Positions 24,686 to 33,848 are shown, counted from the stretch's first letter. The stretch: DNA of 64,000 bases from Alphaproteobacteria bacterium HGW-Alphaproteobacteria-1 (GCA_002842985.1 PHEQ01000005.1:1-64000), one strand, 5' to 3'. Numbers and translations: made by a program. The notes: a model not told the origin generated them from the letters alone.

Positions 24686-26873
24686 ACCGCCCCTCCGCCT
24701 TCAGGACTGCGGGCGTCAGCCCGACCGGTGCGAGAATTTCGGCCAGCGCATCGGCCACGCCGGCGGCCATGTCGCGTCCGCCGCAGACCATCACGCGGGC
24801 CCCGTTGCGCAGCAAACGCGCAACTTCGGTGGCCTCTCCACGCAGCGCGTCCTGCACGTAATGCGGACGCGCCCCGCGCGAGACGGCGGTGACAAGCCGG
24901 GTCAACCTCCCCTCCGCCTGCCAGCCGGGCATTTCCTCGCCATAGAAGAAATCGCTGTCCGCATGCCGCATACCGAAGAACAGGTGCACGGGCCTGCGGC
25001 GTGCATTGCTGCGGATAAAGCCCGCCAGCGGCCCGATCCCGGTGCCCGCGCCGATCAGGATCAGCGGCGCGCGGCCGCCACCGGCGTGAAAGCCGGGATT
25101 TCGGCGCAGGAAGGCGGTTACCCTGTCGCCCGGTTCCAGCGCGGTGAGCTGTCCCGAGCAAAGTCCGCCCGCGTGCTTCTTGACGACGATCTCGACAAAG
25201 CCGTCGCGGCGGGCAGAGGCGAGTGAATAGAGGCGCGGCAGGGCGCTGCCCCGTGGCACGATGCCGATGAGATCGCCCGCGCTGAACCGGGCAAACCCCG
25301 CGCCGGTCAGCCGCTGCCAGAGTGAGGCGCGCGGCAGGGCAAAGCGCAGGATCGCGGCCCCCGCCTGCACCTCGGCGCCGTAGTCGCGGCGCGAGACGAG
25401 GGTCAGCGTTGCGGTCTTCGGCAGGACGGGCTGGTGGGAGAGTTCGAGAGAGATGCCAAGCGCCTCGCCCAGCGCACGGCCCCAGCGGGCAAAGTCCTGC
25501 GGCGACTGGCGGTCGATCGTATCGAGCGGCAGAAGCGCGGGCCAGCCCTTCGCCTGCGCCGCTGCGGCGACGTCCCTGGCGAAGGCACAATAGGCCGGAA
25601 AGCTGCGGTCCCCGAAGCCGAGCACAGCCAGAGGCATGTCCGGCGCGCGCTCTAGGGCGCTCAGGCGGTCGAGAAATCCCTTGGCCGAGGCAGGCGCCGC
25701 ACCATCGCCATAGGTCGCGGCGAGCAGGATGATGCGCTCGGCACGGGCGTAGCGCTCTGGCGCGAAGCCCGACATCGGGCCAACATGGACGCCCTGCCCC
25801 GCCGCCGTCAGCGCGGCGTGCAGCGTCGCGGCAAAGCCCCAGGTGCTGCCACCCTCGCTGCCCACGAGCAGGATCGTCTCGGCACGGCCCGCAGGCTGGT
25901 TGCCGCGGATGCGCGGCCGCCCGCGCCGCCCGGCAAGCCAGATCAGCACGCCCGTCACGCCCATCGCCGGCACCCCGAGCGCCATCAGCCCGAGCACAAG
26001 GCCAAGTGTCGCCGCCCCCTGCCCCGTGTGCAGCATGTAAATGGTTTCCGACACGCGCTGCCACCCGGTCAGGTCGGCCCATGCCAAGAGCGCGCCGGTT
26101 CCCTGGTCAAGATATCCGGTGCCCCGGTCGGTCTTCAGTGAGAACACGTCCGTCGCGTCACCGGGATAGGGAAAGCTCAGCTCGCGCAGCTCGGTGACAG
26201 GCGTCTGCAGCAGCGTGGCCATCTGTTCCAGAGCAAACCCCGTCTCTCCACTTACCTCGGCCGGCATGGCCGGGATGGCGCCTCCGTCCGGCAGAAGATC
26301 GAAGGTGGAGGCCGTCATCCAGAGGGCGGTGGTCGAGGACAGAACGAGGCCGATGACGGCGATGCGGGCGATCTCGACATGCAGTCTGCCCGCAAGCGGT
26401 CCACGCAAGGGCGCGCCCCAGTGCCGCCAGCCGCCCACCCGCCGCACCACCAGCAAAGCCCCCGAGATGGACAGCACCAGCATTGCCACCGCCCCAACGG
26501 CCATGGCAATGCGCCCGCCATCCCCAAGGAACAGCGAGCGGTGCAGATTGGTCAGCCAGCGTTGAAATTGGTTGGGGTCAGCCGAGGCCACGCCCTGCCC
26601 GGTGGCCGGGTCGATCACGGCGGCGCCCGGCCTGCCCTCATCGAACCAATAGGCGGTGATCCGCCCCGAGGGCGAGCGGCGGATCTGCTCGACGCCCGGA
26701 TAGGCCGCCTCGATCCGGTCCGCCAAGGTGGCCACCGTCAGCCCGGCCTCCGCCTGCGGCGCGGCGATCCGCTCGGCGGCGGGGAAAACCGACAGCGCCG
26801 CGCCGCTGAGGCAGAGGATGGTGACAAGCGCGAGGGCCACAAGACCCGGCCAGCGGTGGAGTGATCGGATCAT
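24666..26873 (-). CDS. PepSY / flavodoxin / FNR fusion membrane reductase
   Basis: The 735-residue protein has an N-terminal PepSY-TM part with about four membrane segments (the first is GLVALALVTILCLSGAALSV). Then comes a flavodoxin-like domain (ILLVGSEGGSTWGFAATL, AATYGDGAAP, VLGFGDRSFPAYCAF) and a ferredoxin-NADP reductase-like module (RLYSLASARRDG for FAD, GAGTGIGPLAGFI and FFGMRHADSDFFYGEE for NADPH). It can pass electrons from cytosolic NADPH through flavins to a periplasmic acceptor. Similar proteins are called PepSY-domain sulfite reductase-like or iron reductases. It starts 10 bp after the DUF2271 stop. Confidence 0.9.
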   Translation of the reverse strand: MIRSLHRWPGLVALALVTILCLSGAALSVFPAAERIAAPQAEAGLTVATLADRIEAAYPGVEQIRRSPSGRITAYWFDEGRPGAAVIDPATGQGVASADPNQFQRWLTNLHRSLFLGDGGRIAMAVGAVAMLVLSISGALLVVRRVGGWRHWGAPLRGPLAGRLHVEIARIAVIGLVLSSTTALWMTASTFDLLPDGGAIPAMPAEVSGETGFALEQMATLLQTPVTELRELSFPYPGDATDVFSLKTDRGTGYLDQGTGALLAWADLTGWQRVSETIYMLHTGQGAATLGLVLGLMALGVPAMGVTGVLIWLAGRRGRPRIRGNQPAGRAETILLVGSEGGSTWGFAATLHAALTAAGQGVHVGPMSGFAPERYARAERIILLAATYGDGAAPASAKGFLDRLSALERAPDMPLAVLGFGDRSFPAYCAFARDVAAAAQAKGWPALLPLDTIDRQSPQDFARWGRALGEALGISLELSHQPVLPKTATLTLVSRRDYGAEVQAGAAILRFALPRASLWQRLTGAGFARFSAGDLIGIVPRGSALPRLYSLASARRDGFVEIVVKKHAGGLCSGQLTALEPGDRVTAFLRRNPGFHAGGGRAPLILIGAGTGIGPLAGFIRSNARRRPVHLFFGMRHADSDFFYGEEMPGWQAEGRLTRLVTAVSRGARPHYVQDALRGEATEVARLLRNGARVMVCGGRDMAAGVADALAEILAPVGLTPAVLKAEGRYVEDVY

Positions 26874-26883
26874 GGCCCCCTCC

Positions 26884-27354
26884 TCACATGTCGTATTTGA
26901 AACTGGCGATGTAGCGGCGGCCCGGCACGGTCGCGCCCGCGCCAGAGGCCGTCAGCGGCACCGTCACTTCGTTGGGGCTGTCGCGCATGTCCTCGACCGC
27001 CGCGTCGATATGCAGCGTATAGCCCGCGTCAAACAGCGCGTCGGCAAGATCAAGCGTGATCTCGAGCGAGCGGCCCGCGCCGACGCTGGCACCAGTGATG
27101 CCATTGACCTGGCCCGTGTCACCGCCGGTGGCGCGGTGCCAGTCGGTCAGGTGCGTGTAATATTTCGACTTGCCGCCCGCCATCCACAGGCTGCCGACAT
27201 AGGTGCCCGACGCGTCGGTGACATAGAGCGCGAGATAAGCCCCGTCGCCACCGTAATTGTTCAAGGTGGTGGTGAATGTGACCGGCCTGGCCATGGCGAG
27301 GCCGGGAAGCGTCAACGCAGTGGTCAGCGCGAGCGTTGCAAGGAGTGGTTTCAT
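26884..27354 (-). CDS. DUF2271 family exported protein, possible flavinylation target
   Basis: The 156-residue protein has a signal peptide (MKPLLATLALTTALTLPGLAMA). The DUF2271 body includes NNYGGDGAYLALYVTDASGTYVGSLWM, KYYTHLTDWHRAT and NGITGASVGAG. The ITGAS stretch matches the [ST]GA[ST] pattern modified by ApbE, and apbE is two genes downstream. DUF2271, PepSY reductases and ApbE are often encoded together. Flavinylation here is inference. Location is the periplasm. Confidence 0.88.
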   Translation of the reverse strand: MKPLLATLALTTALTLPGLAMARPVTFTTTLNNYGGDGAYLALYVTDASGTYVGSLWMAGGKSKYYTHLTDWHRATGGDTGQVNGITGASVGAGRSLEITLDLADALFDAGYTLHIDAAVEDMRDSPNEVTVPLTASGAGATVPGRRYIASFKYDM

Positions 27355-27428
27355 GACAATATCCTTATGGCGGTGTGATGCAGGATCGAACGCGCGGCGC
27401 AGCGGAATCCGCCGCGTCGCGGCATGGA

Positions 27429-27812
27429 TCAGTTGACTTTGACCGTCGGCGCGGCGCCGTTGCCGAAGAGGCCGTTCTGCGGCGGGGCCACGGTGCCTGC
27501 GGGCGCGGGATTGCGGGCATTGCCGCGATCATCGTCGTCGTCATCCTCGAATTCCATCTTGACGACCGCCAGCGTCGCCGGATCAAGTTTGACCTCGATT
27601 TCGCGGCCATTGGCATCGCGGCCCTCGATCTCGTAACAGCCATCGTCGATCTTGAACTTGCGCACGGTCCAGCCGTTCTGTTCGGCCGCCTGCATCGCGG
27701 CCTCGCGCGGCTGCCATTGGTCGCGGGGCACCTTGCAATCGTCATCATCGGCAAGCGCCGCGCCTGCGGGCAGGAGGGCGACAAGGGAAAGCGCAATCAG
27801 GGTCTGTTTCAT
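27429..27812 (-). CDS. Small periplasmic PepSY domain protein
   Basis: The start at 27812 follows AGGAG and gives a clear signal peptide MKQTLIALSLVALLPAGAALA. The mature part has one PepSY-type unit (WQPREAAMQAAEQNGWTVRKFKIDDGCYEIEGRD) with a Cys pair, then an acidic run of Asp (EDDDDDDRGN) and a Pro/Gly-rich tail. Length 127 residues. It is a paralogue of the protein at 30250-30567. The acidic tail could bind metal. It heads the operon with DUF2271, the PepSY reductase, ApbE and the P-type ATPase. Confidence 0.9.
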   Translation of the reverse strand: MKQTLIALSLVALLPAGAALADDDDCKVPRDQWQPREAAMQAAEQNGWTVRKFKIDDGCYEIEGRDANGREIEVKLDPATLAVVKMEFEDDDDDDRGNARNPAPAGTVAPPQNGLFGNGAAPTVKVN

Positions 27813-27856
27813 GGCAGGGTCTCCTTTTGTCTGCTGAGGGCAATCTGGCGCGCCGA

Positions 27857-27907
27857 CCTGAGCGCATCCTGACAAAGCGGCAATTCCCGCTTCAGCTTGG
27901 CGTCAGG
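27857..27907. promoter_or_regulatory. Candidate OmpR-type operator upstream of PepSY operon 1
   Basis: CCTGA repeats at 27857 and 27868, and TCAG repeats at 27893 and 27904, form two direct-repeat pairs of 11-bp period in opposite orientation, 35 bp apart. The same layout with the same 35-bp distance occurs at 30618-30668. Eleven-base direct repeats are the usual sites of OmpR/PhoB-type regulators. Confidence 0.65.
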
Positions 27908-27932
27908 TTGTCTGAAAATGACAGGCGCAGGG

Positions 27933-28529
27933 TCAGTCGCGGGTCGCCGCCCCGTGGTCCAGGAATTCTTCCATGAAGAAACCGACGAACTCTCCGCGGG
28001 TGCGGACGCCTGCGGCGCGGAACACCGCACTCATATGGGCCTTCACGGTGCCCTCGGCGGTGTTGCGCATGGCGGCGATATCCTTGATGCGCAGGCCACG
28101 CAGGCACAGCAGGGCAACGTCGCGTTGTGCGGCTGTCAGCCCCCAATCCGCAAAGCGGGCCCCGATGATGTCGTCGAAATCATCACGCAAAGACCTGAGA
28201 TTCTGCTCCAGCGCGTCACGCTGCGCGCTCAGCTCAAGAAGAGACTGGCGCGCCATCACAAACCCAAGCAGAAGCAGTCCCATGATTGCCAGCTCAACAG
28301 TCAGATGCGCGATCCCGTCCAGCGAGAGGTTGCCCCAATAGCGCGGGTCGGGAAATTCCTGAACAAGGTCGAAAAGGAAAGCGGCAGCACAGACCAGTTG
28401 CAAGACCGCCAACCAGAATATGAGACGTTCCGAACGGCGCGGATCGCGCGGGACACGGTCAGATTTTCCGGGAATTCTCAAGTGACTGCCTTTATGTAGG
28501 TTGTTTCTCTCAAAGAATTTCAACTCCAA
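27933..28529 (-). CDS. Membrane-anchored LuxR-type helix-turn-helix regulator
   Basis: The 198-residue protein has two hydrophobic segments (LIFWLAVLQLVCAAAFLFDLV and AIMGLLLLGFVMA), a coiled linker (LLELSAQRDALEQNLRSLRDDFDD) and a C-terminal LuxR HTH (LTAAQRDVALLCLRGLRIKDIAAMRNTAEGTVKAHMSAVFRAAGV). It has no receiver domain. It lies about 120 bp upstream of the first PepSY gene on the same strand, with the candidate operator between. It may sense redox or envelope state at the membrane. Confidence 0.9.
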   Translation of the reverse strand: MELKFFERNNLHKGSHLRIPGKSDRVPRDPRRSERLIFWLAVLQLVCAAAFLFDLVQEFPDPRYWGNLSLDGIAHLTVELAIMGLLLLGFVMARQSLLELSAQRDALEQNLRSLRDDFDDIIGARFADWGLTAAQRDVALLCLRGLRIKDIAAMRNTAEGTVKAHMSAVFRAAGVRTRGEFVGFFMEEFLDHGAATRD

Positions 28530-28720
28530 GGTGTATTTCGGTTTTTATCACATAAACCAAAGTCTAACACTGCTGCCAGACGTCGCAAATACCCGGCTTT
28601 CTGACTTGCCATGATGCGCCAACCATTCCGAAACTCTCCCCCACAAGCGCGCAGGGCGGGCTTTGGCTGAGCACGCGGGGAAGGCGTGCGGCCGAATGAG
28701 ACTTTTGGGGAGGAATATAA

Positions 28721-29542
28721 ATGAAACTCAAGAAATTGACTCGACGCAGCGCCGTGTTCGTTGCGGCAGTTGGACTTTTGTTCAGTGCTCAAACCGTGTC
28801 GGCGGAGGTTTCGGTCGCGCCGCAGGAGCACGGCCCGCAACAGCAGGAATTCGTTCACGGCGCGCCGCAGGTGCCGTCACTTGAATGGACCCTCGCCGCC
28901 GGTGGACGTATCTACGACAATTGGTGGGAGGCGCTGGATCGTTCGGAACCCGAGGGAACCAATCCCGCCTATCCCGCAAGCGCCAAACAGGAGGGTGCGG
29001 GCACATGGCGCTGCAAGGAATGCCATGGCTGGGATTATCTCGGGGCCGAGGGGATATATCGCAAAGGCAGCCATTTCACCGGAATCAAGGGCGTCATGGG
29101 GATGCGCGGAAAACCGGCGGAGTCTATTTTCCCGATCCTGCGCGATGCCAACCATCCCTACACGCCCGACATGATCACGGATGAGGAAATGCTGCGCGTG
29201 GCAACCTTCATCAGTGAAGGGCTCACCGACATGCGCGCCTTCATCGACTATGAAACGCGCAAGGTCATTTCGGGGGCCGGGAATTTCGAACGCGGGCGCG
29301 CCATCTTCCAGACGACCTGCGCCGCCTGCCACGGATTCGACGGGCGCGCGATGGATTGGGGGGAGGGCGACGAGCATAATTTCGTGGGCACCGAGGCTGC
29401 CGAGTTGCCCGACGAGGTCTATAACAAGATCTCGAACGCACATCCGGGTGCAGCGATGATCAACACCCGGGCGTTTTCGGTTCAGGACCGCATCAGCCTG
29501 ATGACCTACATCGCGACCCTGCCCACCGGCATCGACGATTGA
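28721..29542 (+). CDS. Periplasmic diheme cytochrome c
   Basis: The 273-residue protein has a signal peptide (RRSAVFVAAVGLLFSAQTVSA) and two heme sites, CKECH (98-102) and CAACH (200-204). The first is in GTWRCKECHGWDYLG, the second in FQTTCAACHGFDGR, each in a cytochrome c-like half. It lies between the two PepSY operons and converges on the cytochrome b gene. It is a likely electron partner of one of them. No close functional family is recognised. Confidence 0.92.
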   Translation: MKLKKLTRRSAVFVAAVGLLFSAQTVSAEVSVAPQEHGPQQQEFVHGAPQVPSLEWTLAAGGRIYDNWWEALDRSEPEGTNPAYPASAKQEGAGTWRCKECHGWDYLGAEGIYRKGSHFTGIKGVMGMRGKPAESIFPILRDANHPYTPDMITDEEMLRVATFISEGLTDMRAFIDYETRKVISGAGNFERGRAIFQTTCAACHGFDGRAMDWGEGDEHNFVGTEAAELPDEVYNKISNAHPGAAMINTRAFSVQDRISLMTYIATLPTGIDD

Positions 29543-29550
29543 GACAAAGG

Positions 29551-29579
29551 CGGCGGGCCCGCTGGAACAGGGCCCGCCG
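29551..29579. terminator. Hairpin between convergent cytochrome genes
   Basis: A perfect 10-bp stem (CGGCGGGCCC and its complement) with a 9-nt loop lies just after the cytochrome c stop and before the cytochrome b stop. No clear U-run follows, so Rho-independent termination is likely but not certain. Confidence 0.55.
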
Positions 29580-29594
29580 TGTTGACCGTCGCGC

Positions 29595-30257
29595 TCAGGC
29601 GATATCGCCCGGTTCCGGTGCGCGCTTCTCGCCAGTGACCATGGCGCGGGCGAGGTTCTCATCGTGGCGGAACGAGGCCAGCACGACGCCCGCGACATGC
29701 AGCGCCACGAGCAGCAGCAGCAGGTTGGCAAGAACCTCGTGCGTCTCTTTGACAAACCCGCCCCCGCCTTCGCCGTGGTCGCCATCATTGTCGCCACCCG
29801 CAAAGGCAGGGGCCACGATCTGCGGCATGGCGGGCAGCATCGCCACGCGGTCCGGCTCCTCCAGCAGCCAGCCGGTGAAGGCTGTGCCCGAGAGCGCGAT
29901 CAGCAACGCCACGATCATCGCCGCCCCGGCCGGATTGTGACCAAGATAGCGCCGCTCCCTGCCGCGCGTCATGTCGCCGATATAGGTCAGCGTCGCGCGG
30001 GGACCCTTGAGGAACTGCGCAAAGCGCGCATAGCGACTGCCGACAAGGCCCCATATCAGCCGGAACGCCACCAGACCGGCGACGACATAGCCGGCGATCT
30101 CGTGAACCGTGTCAAGCTCCTCGGCGCTCAGCCAGGCCACCGCGAAGGCAGCGACAAGGCTCCAATGGAACACCCGAACGAGAGGGTCCCAGACCCGGAC
30201 CTTGCGGTCCGTCTCGACGTGCGTTTGCAATCTTTCCCGTGCGCCTGCCTCAGTCAT
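29595..30257 (-). CDS. Cytochrome b561-type membrane protein
   Basis: The start at 30257 overlaps the PepSY stop by 8 bp. The 220-residue protein has four membrane segments with heme-ligand histidines in LVRVFHWSLV, VHEIAGYVV and LLLLLVALHVAGVVLASF. A Gly/Asp/His-rich loop (GGDNDGDHGEGGGG) faces one side between helices 3 and 4. Proteins of this Ni/Fe-hydrogenase b-type/cytochrome b561 group link quinol or periplasmic cytochromes. It probably works with the PepSY protein and the diheme cytochrome c. Confidence 0.92.
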   Translation of the reverse strand: MTEAGARERLQTHVETDRKVRVWDPLVRVFHWSLVAAFAVAWLSAEELDTVHEIAGYVVAGLVAFRLIWGLVGSRYARFAQFLKGPRATLTYIGDMTRGRERRYLGHNPAGAAMIVALLIALSGTAFTGWLLEEPDRVAMLPAMPQIVAPAFAGGDNDGDHGEGGGGFVKETHEVLANLLLLLVALHVAGVVLASFRHDENLARAMVTGEKRAPEPGDIA

Positions 30258-30567
30258 GGTCGTCTCCTTTGCGATTTTGGCGAGGACGGTCGTCATCGTC
30301 ATCCTCATATTCGAACTCGATCACTTGCAGCGTGGCCGGGTGGACAGTCACCTCGATCCGCCGTCCGCTGGCATCCCGACCGTCGATCTCGTAGCAGCCA
30401 TCGTCGATCTTGATGCGGCGCACGGTCCAGCCATTCGCCTCGGCCAGCCGCGCCACGGCATCGCGCGGTTGCCAATCGGCCATCGGCACGAAACAATCAT
30501 CATCCGCCAGCGCAGCGTTGGCCGGAAAGACCGCGAGAATGCCTAGAATTGTCAATGTCCGCTTCAT
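30250..30567 (-). CDS. Small periplasmic PepSY domain protein (second copy)
   Basis: The 105-residue protein has a signal peptide (MKRTLTILGILAVFPANAALA) and a PepSY-like unit (WQPRDAVARLAEANGWTVRRIKIDDGCYEIDGRD). It is nearly parallel to the protein at 27429-27812, again ending in an Asp-rich stretch (YEDDDDDRP...GDDHD). It is divergent from the two-component genes and is translationally coupled to the cytochrome b gene. Confidence 0.92.
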   Translation of the reverse strand: MKRTLTILGILAVFPANAALADDDCFVPMADWQPRDAVARLAEANGWTVRRIKIDDGCYEIDGRDASGRRIEVTVHPATLQVIEFEYEDDDDDRPRQNRKGDDHD

Positions 30568-30617
30568 GGACCAAACTCCTTGGGAAACGTCTCCTGATGC
30601 CGCTTATGCGCGGCAAA

Positions 30618-30668
30618 GCTGACAGCAGGCTGAAGACATCTGCCCGCGCACGTCAGCTTTGCGTCAGC
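30618..30668. promoter_or_regulatory. Candidate OmpR-type operator between PepSY operon 2 and the two-component genes
   Basis: GCTGA at 30618 and 30629 and TCAGC at 30653 and 30664 form two 11-bp direct-repeat pairs in opposite orientation, 35 bp apart. The 11-mer GTCAGCTTTGC is present at 30652-30662 and inverted at 30613-30623. This layout matches 27857-27907. It is well placed for control of both divergent transcripts. Confidence 0.7.
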
Positions 30669-30715
30669 ACAAACCGCCAAGAGCAGGTCAGACACACAAG
30701 GAAAGATCGAACCCC

Positions 30716-31375
30716 ATGCGCATCCTGCTGATCGAGGACGACACGACACTCGGTGCCGCCGTGCGCGACCAGATCGCGGCAGATGGCCAATCGGTGGATT
30801 GGGTCACGCGGCTCGATGCGGCGGGCGATGCGGTGAATGTGACCGGCTATGACCTGATTCTGCTTGATCTCATGTTGCCGGACGGGCGCGGCATCGGGTT
30901 TCTCAAATCCCTGCGCGCACGGGGCGACGTGACGCCGGTCATCATCCTGACCGCGCTCGATCAGGTATCGGACCGGATCGAGGGGTTGAACGCAGGCGCC
31001 GACGACTACCTCGTCAAGCCATTTGATCTGGCCGAACTCTCGGCCCGGATCGGCTCGGTCGCGCGGCGCTACAGCGGCAACCCGAACCCGATCGTCAGCC
31101 ACGGGCCGCTGGATATCGACCTCGCCGCGCGCAGCGTGCATCGGGAGGGCAAGCCGGTCGCCCTCACGGCGCGCGAATGGGCGCTCTTCGAGGCGTTCCT
31201 CGCGCGACCCGGACAGCTTTTGTCCAAGGCGCAACTGGAAGAGAAACTCTATGCCTTCGATTCGGAGGTTGAGAGCAACACCATCGAGGTTCATGTCAGC
31301 CGCCTGCGCAAGAAGCTGGGGAGTGCCATCATCGAGACCGAGCGCGGCCTGGGCTACCGCCTGGGGCGCGCATGA
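30716..31375 (+). CDS. OmpR family response regulator
   Basis: The ATG at 30716 gives the receiver start MRILLIEDD. The 219-residue protein has the phospho-acceptor Asp 51 in LILLDLMLPDG, the switch residues in ILTA, Lys in YLVKPFDLAEL, and a C-terminal winged helix (LTAREWALFEAFLARPGQLLSKAQLEEKLY, VSRLRKKLG). It resembles QseB/PmrA-type regulators. It is divergent from the PepSY/cytochrome b operon and probably binds the repeats between them. The stop overlaps the kinase start by 4 bp. Confidence 0.95.
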   Translation: MRILLIEDDTTLGAAVRDQIAADGQSVDWVTRLDAAGDAVNVTGYDLILLDLMLPDGRGIGFLKSLRARGDVTPVIILTALDQVSDRIEGLNAGADDYLVKPFDLAELSARIGSVARRYSGNPNPIVSHGPLDIDLAARSVHREGKPVALTAREWALFEAFLARPGQLLSKAQLEEKLYAFDSEVESNTIEVHVSRLRKKLGSAIIETERGLGYRLGRA

Positions 31376-32712
31376 GGTGGCCCGCCAGCCTTCAGGCGCG
31401 GCTTGGTCTCACGCTGGGCCTCGTGCTGACGGTCCTGTGGCTGCTGGCGGCGACGGTCACGGCGGTGATCGTGCGGGGCGAGATGGACGAGGTCTTCGAC
31501 AGCGCGCTGCGCGAGACCGCCGAGCGCATCCTGCCGTTGGCCGTGACCGATATCGTCGGGCGGGAAGACCAGGGTGTGACCCAGCGCCTTGCCCCGATCC
31601 GCGCGCATGACGAATTCTTCACCTACATCGTGCGCGACGCCGAAGGGCGCATCCTGCTGCAATCCCATGCGGCGGACCCTGCCGTGTTCCCTCCCTATGA
31701 CGGTCCGGGATTTGGCCAAAGCACCACGCATCGCCTCTACAGCGACGCCGCCCTGCAGGGCACGATCCGCATCACCGTGGCCGAACCGCTGGCGCATCGC
31801 GCGACCGTCGCGCGGGAAATCCGGATGGGCCTCGGCCTGCCGCTGCTGATCGTGCTGCCCTTGGCGCTTGCGGCGATCATTCTGTCCGTCCGCTTCAGCC
31901 TTGCCCCGCTGCGCCGGTTCCGGACCCGGCTTGACGCGCGCAGCGCCCGCGACCTGTCGGAGGTGCCAGGCGATGATCTGCCCGGTGAAATCGCCCCGCT
32001 GGCAGCGACACTGAACGGCCTTCTGGCCCGACTGCACGAGGCGTTCGAGGCCGAGCGCAGCTTTGCGGCGAATGCGGCACATGAGCTGCGCACGCCACTG
32101 GCAGGCGCCATCGCGCAGGCACAGCGGCTCAGGTCGGAAACCCGGGACCGGGCGGCCGCACAGCGGGCAACCGACATCGAGGAGACGCTCAAGCGGCTGA
32201 CCCGCCGGACCGAACGCCTGATGCAACTGGCGCGCGCGGAAGGCGGACGCCTGCTGTTGGACATGCCATATGATGTGCGAATGGCGCTGCGCATTGTCGT
32301 GGAGGATATGGCGCGCGGCCTTCAGGCGCCCGCGATTGCGCTTGACCTTCCCGAGACGCCGGTCCTGTCGACCATCGACCCCGACGCTTTGGGGATCGTA
32401 TGCCGGAATCTGGCGGGGAACGCGCTTCGGCATGGCGCCGCATATGGGGATGTTGCGGTAACGCTCACGCCTGATGGTGATCTGATCGTCTCGAACGGGG
32501 GGCCGGTCGTGGACCCGGACCACCTCGCCCACCTGACGGACCGTTTCCAGCGCGACGCACAGACATCGGATGGCAGCGGGCTCGGGCTTGCCATCGTGGC
32601 TTCGATCGCCGGGCGCACCTCGGGCAGACTGACATTGGCCTCGCCGAGGCCGGGGGCGGCGGACGGTTTCGAAGCAACGTTCCAACTGCCGACGACGAGC
32701 TTTGGAGCCTGA
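31372..32712 (+). CDS. Sensor histidine kinase
   Basis: The 446-residue QseC-like kinase has two membrane helices (about 10-35 and 155-175) enclosing a periplasmic sensor of ~115 residues. Then come a short HAMP-like linker, the phospho-acceptor His 238 in [16 protein letters not shown], and an ATPase domain with LAGNALRHG and [12 protein letters not shown]. It pairs with the overlapping response regulator gene. The signal is not known, but the flanking redox and PepSY genes suggest a periplasmic redox or metal cue. Confidence 0.94.
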   Translation: MRWPASLQARLGLTLGLVLTVLWLLAATVTAVIVRGEMDEVFDSALRETAERILPLAVTDIVGREDQGVTQRLAPIRAHDEFFTYIVRDAEGRILLQSHAADPAVFPPYDGPGFGQSTTHRLYSDAALQGTIRITVAEPLAHRATVAREIRMGLGLPLLIVLPLALAAIILSVRFSLAPLRRFRTRLDARSARDLSEVPGDDLPGEIAPLAATLNGLLARLHEAFEAERSFAANAAHELRTPLAGAIAQAQRLRSETRDRAAAQRATDIEETLKRLTRRTERLMQLARAEGGRLLLDMPYDVRMALRIVVEDMARGLQAPAIALDLPETPVLSTIDPDALGIVCRNLAGNALRHGAAYGDVAVTLTPDGDLIVSNGGPVVDPDHLAHLTDRFQRDAQTSDGSGLGLAIVASIAGRTSGRLTLASPRPGAADGFEATFQLPTTSFGA

Positions 32713-32810
32713 CCTGTCCTTGCGACGCCGATGGGTCTTGCCGGCCAGTCCTCAACGTGCCGCAGCCGCCCTCTGGCGCAGCGCGATGTGATTGTGTATG
32801 CGCTCTGGCC

Positions 32811-33848
32811 ATGACCAAGAGCCTTGACATCCGCCGCCCCGATGACTGGCACCTGCACCTGCGCGATGGCGCGATGCTGGCCGCCGTCCTGCCGCATAGC
32901 GCGCGTCATTTCGCCCGCGCCCTCATCATGCCCAACCTCGTGCCACCGGTGGTCACAGGCGCGGACGCGCGCGCCTATCGGGACCGCATCCTGGCCGCCC
33001 TGCCCCGGGACATGGGATTCACGCCGCTGATGACGCTCTATCTCACCGAAGAGACCGACCCCGGGGACGTGGCCGCCGCCCATGCCAGCGGCCTCATCTC
33101 GGCGGTCAAGCTTTACCCGGCGGGGGCCACCACCAATTCCGCCGGCGGCGTGCGCGATTTCGACAAGGTGCGGCCCGTGCTCGAGCGCATGTCCGAGATC
33201 GGCCTGCCACTTTGCGTGCATGGCGAGGTGACAGACCCGCGCGTTGACATCTTCGACCGCGAGGCCGTGTTCATCGACACCGTGCTCGACCCGCTGCGCC
33301 GCGCCACGCCGGGGCTGCGCGTGGTGATGGAGCATATCACGACACGCGACGGCGTGGACTATGTCCAATCCAACGCGCAGGGCCTCGCCGCCACCATCAC
33401 CACCCACCACCTTGTCATCAACCGCAACCACATCCTCGCGGGCGGCATCAGGCCGCACTACTATTGCCTGCCCGTGGCCAAGCGCGAGGAGCACCGCCTA
33501 GCCCTGCGCGCGGCGGCCACCTCGGGCGACGCACGCTTCTTTCTCGGCACCGACAGCGCACCGCACACCGACCCGAACAAGGAAAGCGCCTGCGGCTGTG
33601 CGGGCTGCTTCACCGCGCCCAACACGCTGTCGATCCTTGCGCATGTCTTCGAGGAGGAGAACGCGCTCGAGCGGCTCGAGGGCTTCACCTCGCTTCACGG
33701 TCCCGCCTTCTACGGCCTCGCCCCCAACGACGCACGGATCACCCTCACCAAGGGGGCGCCGGTCGCCTATCCAGCGAAGATCGACACCGACGATGGCCCC
33801 GTCACGGTCTTTGACCCCGGCTTTGCGCTCCATTGGGCCGTGACCTGA
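32811..33848 (+). CDS. pyrC: Dihydroorotase
   Basis: The ATG at 32811 gives [20 protein letters not shown], the class II dihydroorotase start, with metal ligands His 14 and His 16. Further landmarks are the carbamylated Lys in [33 protein letters not shown] and [10 protein letters not shown]. It closes carbamoyl-aspartate to dihydroorotate in pyrimidine synthesis. Length 345 is normal. pyrE follows 76 bp later in the same direction. Confidence 0.96.
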   Translation: MTKSLDIRRPDDWHLHLRDGAMLAAVLPHSARHFARALIMPNLVPPVVTGADARAYRDRILAALPRDMGFTPLMTLYLTEETDPGDVAAAHASGLISAVKLYPAGATTNSAGGVRDFDKVRPVLERMSEIGLPLCVHGEVTDPRVDIFDREAVFIDTVLDPLRRATPGLRVVMEHITTRDGVDYVQSNAQGLAATITTHHLVINRNHILAGGIRPHYYCLPVAKREEHRLALRAAATSGDARFFLGTDSAPHTDPNKESACGCAGCFTAPNTLSILAHVFEEENALERLEGFTSLHGPAFYGLAPNDARITLTKGAPVAYPAKIDTDDGPVTVFDPGFALHWAVT

